From contig NC_092672.1 of the NCBI RefSeq assembly GCF_964355755.1, forward strand, positions 7,068,001 through 7,132,000: 64,000 nucleotides of DNA, written 5' to 3'. Of this stretch, positions 1 to 11,000 are shown one piece after another. The number at the start of each line of letters is the position of its first letter. Position 1 is the stretch's first letter. This DNA is from Antedon mediterranea. Taxonomy: Eukaryota > Echinodermata > Crinoidea > Comatulida > Antedonidae. The notes below the pieces were generated by a model. That model ran no database searches, had not been told where the DNA came from, and was given only the letters and a program-made list of their open reading frames with translations. The position numbers and the translations under genes were made by a program.

Positions 1-2688
1 ACATGCATAGTTAATTGAAGGTAGTGCTATAGTTTTCCACAAGATATTACCAAAATAAATCCTATTAAAATCTTCTTGCTCATTAAAAATGGACTTGATA
101 TATCCAATTAATCTATTTCCTTTTCTAACTACATCATTAACATGTATACTTTCGGAGAAGTTTCTTGAAATATTCACTCCCAAGTATTTGTAACAATCTA
201 CTTCTTTGATGAAGTGGTTTACAAGAGGCCATTGTTTAGTTTTATTAGTACGTTTACCAACAACCACAACATTTGATTTGTCATAATTAAAGTTAAGTTT
301 CCATTTTTTGGAGAAAATTCCAGCGATAGATAACATTTTCTCCAGATCATTTTCATCTTTAGCAATCAAGACAACGTCGTCAGCCCAAAAAAGACAGCTA
401 ATTTTTGTGCCTAAAGTATGACATCCGACATTTTCATTATATAACATTTTGGAGAGTTCATTTATAAAAATACAGAATAAGGTCGGTGATAATACGCAGC
501 CTTGCTTAACCCCTTCATCGACATCAAAATAATCAGTTACAATATCACCAAACTTAACATTACATTTGACGTTTGTATAAAGTTTATCAATAATTTTCCA
601 GACTTTACCACGGATACCAGTATTCCATGCTATTGACAAAAGGCCATTACGCCAAACCGTGTCAAAAGCCTTACGGAAATCCAGGAAGGCTAAGTATGTT
701 AACTTATTTTCCGCATTTCGCGTAGCCAATATGCTTTTAAGTGTAAATATGTGGTCCTCACATCTATGATTTTTCCTAAAGCCTCCCTGGATTTCCGTAA
801 GAATACTATTACTCTCAAGAAATTCTGAGATACGATCACAAATAATACGATTGAAAATTTTAGCAACACATGATGATAATGTGATACCTCTATAGTTATT
901 TAAATCGTTCTTGCTACCTTTTTTATGGATAGGTATAATGATCCCTTTATTCCACTCGGTGGGAATTTTCTCTGATTTAACAAAATAGTTAAAAAGATAT
1001 GTAAGTGACCTAATAAGGCAGTCACCTCCGTTCTTTAACAATTCGTTAGTGATGCCATCAACACCAGGTGCTTTATTGTTTTTAGAACGAAGTATTGAAC
1101 TTTTAACATCTTCAAATGAAATTCTTATATCATCCAGTACTTTTTGTGGATCATCATTAACATAATTTATATAATTTTCCCTAATATCAGAAACATGACT
1201 ATTGATAACTATATCATTATAAGTATTGACACCAGTTTGATTACCCAAGTTACTCCAATAAATTTTAATCAAGTTAGCCATAACCTGTTTGTCTGAGGTA
1301 ACTTGTGTAGAGTCGGGAATTTTTAGGTTAGAAGGAACAATTACCTTCTTAGGCCCCCTTAATTCGTTCCAAAAGTCTTTAGAACTCTGACCACCTGCTT
1401 TCGCTATGGCAACACTTTTGTCAACTTTCAATTGCATCATTTTATTTTTTATTACATTTTTCGCTTGAGTTTTTTTCATTTTATAATCCTTCCATAAAGC
1501 ATCCCCCTTATCAAGATCTGCCCTATTATGTTTAGACCATGCACGATGCTCCTTACAAGCACGTTTACGTTCTTGAATGGCAGTGTCTATTGTCTTATCC
1601 CACCATTGTTTACTTTTGCTTTTAACATCCTTAAAGCCAATTGTATTATTAGTAACTGAAATAAGAGTATCTTTCCATTTTTCCCAACCATAATTTATAT
1701 CACTAATATCCTCAAGGTTATTATTAAACCAAATGTTGTCAAATTTATCAATAATTGAATTTTTGTAAGCAGACCAGTCTTGATCGCTTTTAATATTCCA
1801 AACTTGTCGTTTATTATCATTCGAATTTTTTACATTAGTATTATATTCAAATTTAAGATAGGCTAGTAGCACATTATGGTCACTACCCATGTGGTAGTTT
1901 CTTTCCTCATCGATGACCATTTTATGTATAAATTTATCGACACTACACGAGGAAAGCACATAATCAATGCAGCTTGAGTGTGGGTGTCTAAACCAAGTTA
2001 TCTTTCCAAAACATTTTTGTGAGCAGTTTAGAATATTTAGCCCTGTGTCAATACTAAAATTTATCAAACGCTCCCCATTAGAATTAATTATGGGATCACC
2101 ATTACTTACATTATTACCTATTCTGCCATTAAAATCGCCTACAATTAAGATAAGTGGGTCACAATTTTCAACTTCATTTTCAATTTGAATTATTTCAGAG
2201 AGTAGTTGGTTATATAGTTCATCAGCAAGGTCAGGATTAGACCCCTCTACTGGAAAATATACCACAGCAATATTAAGCAATTTATCACAAATTTTAACAA
2301 AAATCCAACATCTCTCAATGTCATCACAAAACGAATCATAAAGATTATCATCTAAAACAGTTACTTTATCTGAGACAAGTAGGCCAATACCTCCTCCCCC
2401 TTTTCCTACTCTATTTTTACCATACCATTTAAAACCATTTATCCTTATAGACTCATTTGATTTAAGAAAAGTTTCGGCAATACCAAATATGTCAATTTTA
2501 CAATTAATTAAAAAATTCTTAATTTCATATAATTTGTTTTTGATTCTGTTAACATTATTGAATGCAATACTTATGCCAATGTTAGAGTTAGTATTAGTGT
2601 TAATATTTTTACGGTTACCACGCCTAATCCGTTTTTGTTTAGCATTAGTATGCCACCTGTTGTTGTCTTTGATATTGCCGGCATAATC
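1..2688 (-). CDS. LINE 1 ORF2: endonuclease-reverse transcriptase (partial, C-terminus off edge)
   Basis: The frame is open for all 896 visible codons. The APE-type endonuclease occupies about 2580-1860 with the motifs GDFNGRIG (near 2136) and GSDHN (near 1875). The reverse transcriptase follows: NNKAPGVDGI near 1080, FLDFRKAFD near 680 (motif A), GVKQGCVLSP near 510 (motif B), and FWADDVV near 385 (motif C, an F-W-ADD variant of YADD). It should nick DNA and prime reverse transcription from the target site. The frame is the same as ORF1 and begins right after the ORF1 TAG. No in-frame ATG occurs before position 1920, which is already inside the endonuclease, so how translation begins is unclear. 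Confidence 0.92.
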
Positions 2689-4131
2689 CTATGTCCGTAC
2701 TTGACGCTGAATGCTCATCTGGCGGCATAAATAAGGTCGTCGTCCAGGTATGAAGGATTTATGACCAAATTCATGACAGGTATGACATTGTACTGGTTCA
2801 GAGTGTCTACATTCATCAGTTATATGGTTCGAAAGTCCACAAAAATCACAGCCATGTTCAATGGGCCTGGCGAAATTACCAGTATGATATGTATTCCAAC
2901 TGTCCCTGGAATCCTCAACATTGTATTGCTGTTGTCTGAATTGCTGATTATAGTAGCTATTAACTTCCTCATTATAATGCTGCTTGTATGGATATTGAGA
3001 GCCATAATCTTCACTGTATTGCTGGTTTGGGCGAGATCGCCGATGATGTTTAATCCGCCGTTGTCTCTTAGTTTTTGAAGGAAAGCGAGTCTCTTTACCT
3101 GAACGATGCTCAGTAGGGTTGTCACTAGAATTATACAAGTCTTGGCGTGGTTTGAGTATGGTGTGTGCTTTATTAATGTTACTTAGCAATCTACTTGTAC
3201 CTACTTTGGTAAGGTGAAGACCTCTTTTGTCTAGAGTAGACCTGTCAGCATCATTATTCTTTAGTTTGAAGGTTTCATCGTTATCGATTAGTGTGCAAGC
3301 ATGTTGATTCGCAATATGTTTAAGCCCAGTATTAAACTTGTCAACTCTTTCTTGATGCGCGTTGTCATCAGTACGAGGGCATACTGTTGAGAGCACTTTA
3401 GTTACAGAGGGTGCGGCTACATTTAGTTTAGTAATGAGATCGTCATATTCAGTTAATCCTAATACAACATTGTCGTCTTCAGTGCAGTCATTTGTTCCAA
3501 CATGTATAATAATAGATGAGAGGTTCTCTACAGCGACAGATTCCAACTGATTACGAATACCCTTAACTTTGCCACCACGTATACACATAATATTTATAGT
3601 GTTGTCTAAACCTTGTTCACGAACGTCACGAATCATCGAGTCTCCAATTAATAAGTGTTGGATAACTGGTTGAGACATAGGCTCTGCATTATTGCCCTTG
3701 GCTTCCATTGTGGGGTATTGTACTTGTTGGTCATCAACATGTTTAGCCTCCATTACTTTGATGACATCTTGTAGGGAATTTACTTTGACCAGAATATTTC
3801 TAATTTGATCTTCTTGCACTTCAACTATCTTAGTAAGGTTCTTGACTAAAGATGGCAGAGATTTACATGTTTTACATATCCAAGCAGATGGCTTCTTTGA
3901 TTTAATTCCAACGCATTCCCTGTGAAACATCTCCTTACATAGTGTGCAATCGATCATTTGATTCACTTCACGATGATCATTAAAACAGCCCTCCACACAT
4001 TCAATAATCGTAGAAGTTACCTTAGTTTTTGAAGTACTGGTAGAATTATCCTGCGATGAGATCCCATTAGATATGGAACCTAGGCCCATATTTGGGTCCA
4101 CTTGGCTTGTTTGAGGTACACAGGAAGCCAT
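2689..4131 (-). CDS. LINE 1 ORF1: PHD finger / SGNH esterase / zinc-knuckle protein
   Basis: I start this ORF at the ATG at 4131 (480 aa). The frame also has an ATG at 4242, but that lies upstream of the inferred 5' end of the element. Numbered from 4131: a PHD-type Cys/His cluster at about residues 45-89; an SGNH esterase at about 159-321 with GDSM, GTND and RGLHL blocks carrying the Ser, Asn and His positions; a basic Tyr/Gln-rich segment; one complete CX2CX4HX4C knuckle at about 428-441; and a second knuckle whose last Cys is Pro. ORF1 proteins of this type bind element RNA. The ORF ends in a single TAG followed in frame by ORF2. Confidence 0.88.
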   Translation of the reverse strand: MASCVPQTSQVDPNMGLGSISNGISSQDNSTSTSKTKVTSTIIECVEGCFNDHREVNQMIDCTLCKEMFHRECVGIKSKKPSAWICKTCKSLPSLVKNLTKIVEVQEDQIRNILVKVNSLQDVIKVMEAKHVDDQQVQYPTMEAKGNNAEPMSQPVIQHLLIGDSMIRDVREQGLDNTINIMCIRGGKVKGIRNQLESVAVENLSSIIIHVGTNDCTEDDNVVLGLTEYDDLITKLNVAAPSVTKVLSTVCPRTDDNAHQERVDKFNTGLKHIANQHACTLIDNDETFKLKNNDADRSTLDKRGLHLTKVGTSRLLSNINKAHTILKPRQDLYNSSDNPTEHRSGKETRFPSKTKRQRRIKHHRRSRPNQQYSEDYGSQYPYKQHYNEEVNSYYNQQFRQQQYNVEDSRDSWNTYHTGNFARPIEHGCDFCGLSNHITDECRHSEPVQCHTCHEFGHKSFIPGRRPYLCRQMSIQRQVRT

Positions 4132-4229
4132 TCTTTGTGCATACAATGCTGATACAATAGGCAAACAATGGCCTAGGGAGCTGAGATAAACAACGTCCAC
4201 TCTGTTTGGTGATCTAATACACAAGTCTG

Positions 4230-4941
4230 AATGGTTATTCATTCATTCACTATTATTGCCATAAATAAACGACAAGAAAAAAAACCAGATAACACCAACT
4301 TATAAAATGGCGATATGAGGTTATTGGGTTGATAAAACTGATTCTGTGTCTTTATTATAGGCCTATGGTAATTTATTTTGGTTTGTTGTAATTTATCAAA
4401 ATCTCTTCTTAATTCGGTTCCTAACCGATTAACAACCAATAATGCTTGTAATAATTATTAATCAGAAATTGATTACTGTGTACATGCATACGTTCAAAAT
4501 TAAGGAAATTAACACTTCACTGCATTATATCACAACTTATGAAATAATGTTTACAATAGCATTTTTGTTTGCGGTGTGTCAAGACCGGAATTCAGGTTTT
4601 ATTTTCTGTGTGTGCTGAGAATTGAATTTTTCTCATTTATTATCTATTATTTTTAGAAAATGTTAACTGTTTTTTTGTGTTTTTATTTGAGAAATAAAAA
4701 TTATTGATTGATTGATTGATTGAATTCAGAGGGAGTAATGTCATTTGATAAGCTTAACTGACTATCGCAAGTCATCTAGTCACTAGTATGGTGTATTACG
4801 TAATTTTAATACATGTTATATGTTTGATGGACGGCCATTGTCTTATAATATCCAAGCGCAAAATTCATATTATTCTAAAATAAACTTATTCTGAATAGCT
4901 ACATATTACGATAAAGTTACTTGTTTCTCCACAGAAGTGTA
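4230..4941 (+). other. 5' flank / possible 5' UTR of receptor copy 1
   Basis: No ORF of note. The sequence ttgtttctccacag just before the ATG (ending at 4934) looks like a splice acceptor, so a 5' UTR exon may lie further upstream; I could not identify it or a promoter. The block aligns with 43345-43990 apart from a LINE-tail insertion at 4627-4722. Confidence 0.5.
4627..4722 (+). mobile_element. Short 5'-truncated LINE/SINE tail
   Basis: About 95 bp present in copy 1 and missing from the matching place in copy 2 (near 43735). It ends in repeated attg units after an aataaaaatt stretch, which is how many non-LTR elements end. A gaattgaat-like sequence lies at both edges and may be the target-site duplication. 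Confidence 0.6.
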
Positions 4942-5011
4942 ATGGCAGCTTACCGTCACGCTATAAAGTTGATTATGCTGTTTACAACTATAACGTCAAG
5001 TGCTAGCAATG
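4942..5011 (+). CDS. Receptor copy 1, exon 1: signal peptide
   Basis: Exon 1 encodes 23 residues with a hydrophobic core (IKLIMLFTT) ending in small residues, typical of a secretory signal peptide. It ends in phase 1 at a GTTCGT donor. The start is the first ATG after a possible 5' UTR splice acceptor. Its phase joins exon 2 at 17092 to give an Asp codon that starts the PDST repeats. Confidence 0.8.
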
Positions 5012-8000
5012 GTTCGTGTATTATTTCTATACCTTTTTCAAAAGAGATCCTATACATCATCATCATCATCAAGTAGCATAATTGTGAAACCTTGATGGAT
5101 TATTTGTAATATACCCTGCTTACTACATTCATTCTTTCTTGGAGATCCAAGAAACATTTATTATATATGGCCTTTGGCCCAAATAATATACAATGTAATA
5201 CAATATTAAATAAATATCAGTTGAGTGCGTTTAAAAATTCTGTTCTACGTTTAAATGAAAAAATTAAATATTTTCCAAGTTTAACAATAAGATCAGTATT
5301 TGTGCCAGACATAAGATAAATATATTTTAATTTAGTTGGGTTGTTTGTATAAAAGGAAAACATATATTTAGTTCTAATATCTGAATAAAATGGACAAACT
5401 AAAGTGAAATGATATTCATCTTCAATTGATTGTAAAGCACATAATTTGCATAATCTTTCATTTCTATTTATACAATTCCATCTTCCTTTTTCAATTACTA
5501 ATTCTAAAATTCCTAGTCGTATCTTAGTCATAATTTGTCTATGTTTGTAATTTGTTACTTTTGTTAGATATTCTTCAATTCCAAACTTATATTTAATGTG
5601 CTTGTAATATTGGAGCTTAGAGTGTAGCCTAGTATCTTCGTAGAATTTCTGTCGTTCAATGTCTGTAAGCCTTTGTTTAAAATTTGAAATAAAAGTATAT
5701 ATATTATTAACCTGTTGTGAGTACCATATGTTACCAAATCCATTTATGCATAGTATTTGTTTTACGTCATTGGCCCAACATTGCTCATTTCTTTGAGCTT
5801 TTCTATATTGAAAATCATAACATTGTTTAATAAATTTGTCATTATCCATTTGGATTACTCTTAGCCAATAACGAATTATATTAATGATAATTTGAATTTG
5901 GATAGTGAATCTTCCACATTCTCCTCTCACTGCAACACTTGGTGCAGAATTACCTATTCCTAGAATGTATTTACAGAATCTTAGATGAACTTTCTCTAAT
6001 ACTGATATATCATTTAAACCCCATATTTCGCTACCATAAAGTAAGATTGGCATAATCTTAACATCAAATATATGGTTCCATATATTAACTTAGAGGTTAC
6101 CAAAACGCCTATGGGTCAATCCTTTTAATGTGAACAAAGCCTTATTAGCTTGTTGACAATTGTATTCTTTGGCTTTATTCCAATTACCATTTGAGTTGAA
6201 AACAACTCCTAAATATTTAAAGGATTTGACAATGTCAACTGTATTTCCATTGTAATTCCATTTTTCAAATTTGTTAAGATTACCACCATTCTTAAACACC
6301 ATAATATTACTCTTGTTAACATTGACAGTTACATCCCATCTTGTACAATAGGTAGATAACTTGTTTAAATAATATTGTAGACCATAAACGGTATCACCAA
6401 ATAACATAAGGTCATCTGCATAGAGTAAATGATTAATTTTTAGATTTCCTATTTGGATTCTATGCTCGTCGCCTTCCTCATTTAATGTTTCACTCAAATC
6501 ATTAATAAAAACATTAAATAAAAAGGACGAGAGTGGCGAACCCTGTTGTATACCTATTAGACATTTGAAAGAATTACTAATATTGCCGTCGACCTTAACA
6601 TGTGCTGATAACTTATTGTACATTGAATTAATAACGTTTAACATTTTTCCTTTTACTCCTCAATTTTTTAGTTTTATGTGAAGATATTGATGTCCTACGG
6701 AGTCAAAGGCTCGTTTAAAATCAATGAAAGCAACATATACTTTCCCACGTTTTTTTCCTAGGTATTTATTAATGATTGTGTTAAGAATAAATACATTATC
6801 CGATGTTCTGAACCCCTTTCTAAAACCGGCTTGTTCCTGATGTAGAATGTTATTATCTTCTGCCCAAAATTGTAATCTTTTATTAATAATATGTAAGAAA
6901 ATTTTAGCAAAAACAGGAATAAGTGATATTCCTCTATAATTCTCTGGTTGTTCTTTGTCACCTTTTTTAAATATTGGGACAATAAGGCTGGTTGCCCATT
7001 GCTGTGGAAACTGTCCTGTATTATAAATTATATTATATGATTTTGTTATTAGATTGATTACATTTTGAGATGAGTGTATAAAAAGTTCTGGTAATAATCC
7101 ATCGATTCCAGGTGATTTACCTGTTTTTTGGGATTTAATGGCATGAATTACCTCATCTACTGTAATGTCATTATTTAGGTTAGGTTCGTTTTCATTTACA
7201 GCAGGTTCATCATTAATGATACTTTCTACATTTTGATTATCTCTATTTTCATTATTATGAAATAAGGATTCGAAGTGAGTGCGCCATGTATTAATACATA
7301 TGTTACTTGGAAAATTTGGTTTTGTTTGTTTTAGTTTAATCCAGAATGATTTGGAGTTTTTTTCTCCTAATGATCTAATCAATTCTGTACGTGATCTTTT
7401 AATATAGCTGTATTTCTTATTTTTTATTAATGTTTTATATTCTTTTTTTATTTCCAGGTATGCATTAAGCAATGTTTGTGTACGATTGTGTCGGAATCTA
7501 TTTAAACTTCTTCGAACTTTGTTTTTAAGTGCAAGACATTGATTGTCATACCATGTGTCTTTAGCTTTAGTTGTTTTATTGTTGGATTTCCTATGGATAA
7601 TTCCTTTACATGCATATTCATACAATCTACCTACAGTTGAAACAGCTTCATCAATTAGGTTATCATTAATCAAGTTAGTTATTTCATTTTTAAGTTCATC
7701 GATTTTATTATGCTGTAATCTTAATTTAAATGTTTCAGTATATGTTTCTGACCAATTCAGTGGGACAGCCAGTCGACAAATCGTGTCAAATTTCGACTCG
7801 GAGAGGGCGCCCTACTTTTCTAATTTAGTTCAAAATTGCTAAATTTTAGGGTGTTGGAAAAACACAATATTTGTAAATTTAGCTGATTATCGGAAAAATA
7901 TTGTATGTGAAATAAATTCATAAATGGTTTTAATATATTGTCATGTAAAATTAAATGTATTTGAACAAAACGATAATCTGTAATTTAACGGCAAAATCAA

Positions 8001-11000
8001 CCAATGTCTTTTTTTCGAAATTGTACCCTAGAAAATCATTAAAATAAAATATTTAGAAAAATTGAACAGTCCTGAATTTAAAATCCCTGTTAGAAAAATT
8101 AATAATCTACAGAATACGATATTAAGATACAAAATTCGGTGGTTGGGATGCAGCTCCGACTATTCAAACTAAAGGTACCACTATTTGTTCCATCGAAAAC
8201 TAGCGAAACCGCCATTTTGTAAACACATCGTCATCGTGTTTATGAATTTATTTATATCGAACGATATACGCGATGTTTATAATTGTCCGCGTATAAGAAT
8301 TCATATAAATAAATACATTCCAATACAACGTATATTATTACTTGTTTATTTATCACAGTATACATTTTAGTTGAGGAATATTTATCATAACTATTATAAT
8401 AGCTTTTATACGAGTCCGAGGCCTAGCCCTATTAGCGACCGATTGTTCCAGGGGCGGAAAGTCACTTAGTGACGTTGTGATCGGGCGCGTCGGGCCTAGC
8501 TAATATTAATAATATGACCTGAAATAAGCGGCTAACAAGAACTGTTATATACTTGCTTACAATTGTTTTGTTATTGATGAACAAACAAGCAATTAGATTG
8601 AATAACAAATTATTTATTCATTTTTTTGGGGTAAAAACATGTACAAACTAGTACTGTATAATAGAAATTATAATAATAGTAATTTTAAACTAATACAGTA
8701 TTAATAAAATATAAAATAGGCCTAAAATACAATAAATATTCAATTTTTAAGGTCTACCACATGACAATAACATAATTTACAGAGTATAGTGTAGTAGGTT
8801 TGCATTCAACATAAATATTTGTATGTATTGTAATTCATCTAAATCCTCTGCAACATACATATATATTTGTAATTCAACATGTTGTTTTAAATAATTAAAT
8901 TATAGTTTGGGTATGACAATGTCGATAGGTACCGGTGTCATCTTTTTATCCACTTCACTCTCAGTTTGAAGTCACAAAGACAAAGAACTCTGCATCATCA
9001 ACGATTTGAGTCCTGAAAGTGTCAGAAAAAATAATAAACATTATTTTAAAAAAACGTTAATGTCTGGTTGTATATATAATTATAATATAATATTATATGA
9101 TGACATAAAAGTAAGGCAAATGGAAGCTGTATTTTATTAATTAAATTACAGTATTTACTATTATTATTTATATAATCTAGGCCTACTACTAGTACTAGTA
9201 GCCTGCTAGGCATCTATTGAGCCTAATAAATCAAATAATAAATGAAAAATAAAATAATAATATTAATACTGATTGAAAAAAAGTTTTTTTTTTTGCGGGG
9301 ATCAGATCACCAGGCTAGGCCGGCCAGGACCAATGATACTCGTAATCAGTACAACTTAACGACTATCGGATCAGCATCAACACAGTACAACACACGTCTC
9401 GCTATCGCCTATATACTGACACACGTGTCTCGCGTTGCCGAAACCACGCTCACAGCTAGAAAATGTACCTACCTTTCGAGGCCTGAGAATACACCAACAA
9501 ATTTTGAACAGGATAGAAATATATCATACTCGATTAAACTAATATTATTCTTGATAAAACAATTGATTATAATTGTTTTAATTTGTTGGGATGCACCTCC
9601 GACTATTCAGAAAATGGACAACAAAACAGTAGTCAAATCGTACCACATTTATAAATTTCACGAGTCCCGACTTCAGTCGCCGAATGTATTGTATTAGCTT
9701 CGGTTTCTTTGAAGGAAACCGATTGGTTATTCAATAATACTTATTAGGAAATGCTTTAACCATAATAGGTAATGTTGGGCGGGTCTTAAATATTTATGAG
9801 AGCTTAAAATAAAACAGCACTTATTTGCTAGGCGACGAAAAATCGTGGTTTCAGTTTTCAACGATAGGTGGCGCTTCAAAATCGTCAATGCGGAAGTAAG
9901 TCGATTTTACACGATTTAACGGTCAAAACGCGAAGTGGCTTTCCCACTGAATTGAATTTAGTTTGTTTGGGACAATTTTCAATATTTAATTTTTTTATTT
10001 TTATATTATCTTTAGTTAGTAGGCCTAATTGAAACGTAATTGGCATATGATCAGATTCTATTCTATTTTCTACTTTCAAATCTGCTATGTACCTGAAGTT
10101 ATCAGCTTTTGTCAATATATAATCGACTACGCTTTTGCCTTGTTGTCCTATGAAAGTGTAGCTTTTACTATACATTGGGTTAATTCTGCCATTAGCAATT
10201 CTTACATTTGTTTCTTTACAAACATTGAGAAGATCTATGCCATAAGTATTCGTGACGTCATCTTCATTAATTCTAATTGTTACATTATCTTCATCATCTT
10301 CAATATATAATTCGTTATCCCAATCTATTGGGCATACATCGTTGTTGACATAATCCAATAAATCTCCTGTTTTACCATTGAAGTCTCCAACAATGAATAT
10401 TTGATTTTTATTATTATATTTATATAAATATTCAGCGTATTCGTTTGTAAGTATTTCATATAAATTGTTATTATTAGCATATGGGGAGTTTTGTGGTGGT
10501 CTGTAAACTACAGCCATTATTATAGAATCGTTCTCCGTTTTGATTCGTAACCACATAATATACTTAGATAAGCTAGGTAATTCTTTAACTTTGATATTAG
10601 TTTTATAATATATCATAATTCCACCTGTATTTCTACCACGGTGTTGTAACTTTTCTTGCATTTTACTTATACAATTATATCCCTTAATATAGTAGTCATC
10701 ACTAAAAGTTGTCCAAGTTTCAACCAAACATATTACATCGAAATCACAAATAAATTTTATAAATTCACAATCACTAAAATTACTTTTTAAACCATTTATA
10801 TTCCACACAATAGTCTTTAAAGAGTAGGACGTGTAAATACTTTTACTTATATTTTTATTTGTAACATTGGTATATATATTGTTATTATTGACGTTGTTAT
10901 TCCTATTATTAACGTCGGCGTTTATGTTATCGTTATCTATACCATTAGTTTGACCATTATTAGTTGTATTGTCAATATTTTCTTTTTCATGATTTTCGTT

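Larger units (their letters stand above)
1..4229 (-). mobile_element. CR1-like non-LTR retrotransposon (LINE 1), 3' end off the window
   Basis: Two ORFs read on the minus strand: ORF1 with PHD finger, SGNH esterase and zinc knuckle, then ORF2 with AP-type endonuclease and reverse transcriptase. The PHD plus esterase combination is an established mark of CR1-like elements. The 5' boundary is placed at about 4229 because DNA from 4230 on is shared with the duplicate flank starting at 43345, while 1-4229 is not. The 3' end and target-site duplication lie outside the window. ORF2 has no stop or frameshift in the visible 2.7 kb, so the insertion looks young. Confidence 0.9.

Noticed and set aside
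4132-4242. ATG at 4242 as the start of LINE 1 ORF1
   Set aside because: It lies in or at the edge of DNA shared with the duplicate flank at 43345, upstream of the element's inferred 5' end. The ATG at 4131 is preferred.
9242-9697. A 151-aa ORF inside the DNA transposon
   Set aside because: Low-complexity start, no known domain and no conserved motif; likely chance.
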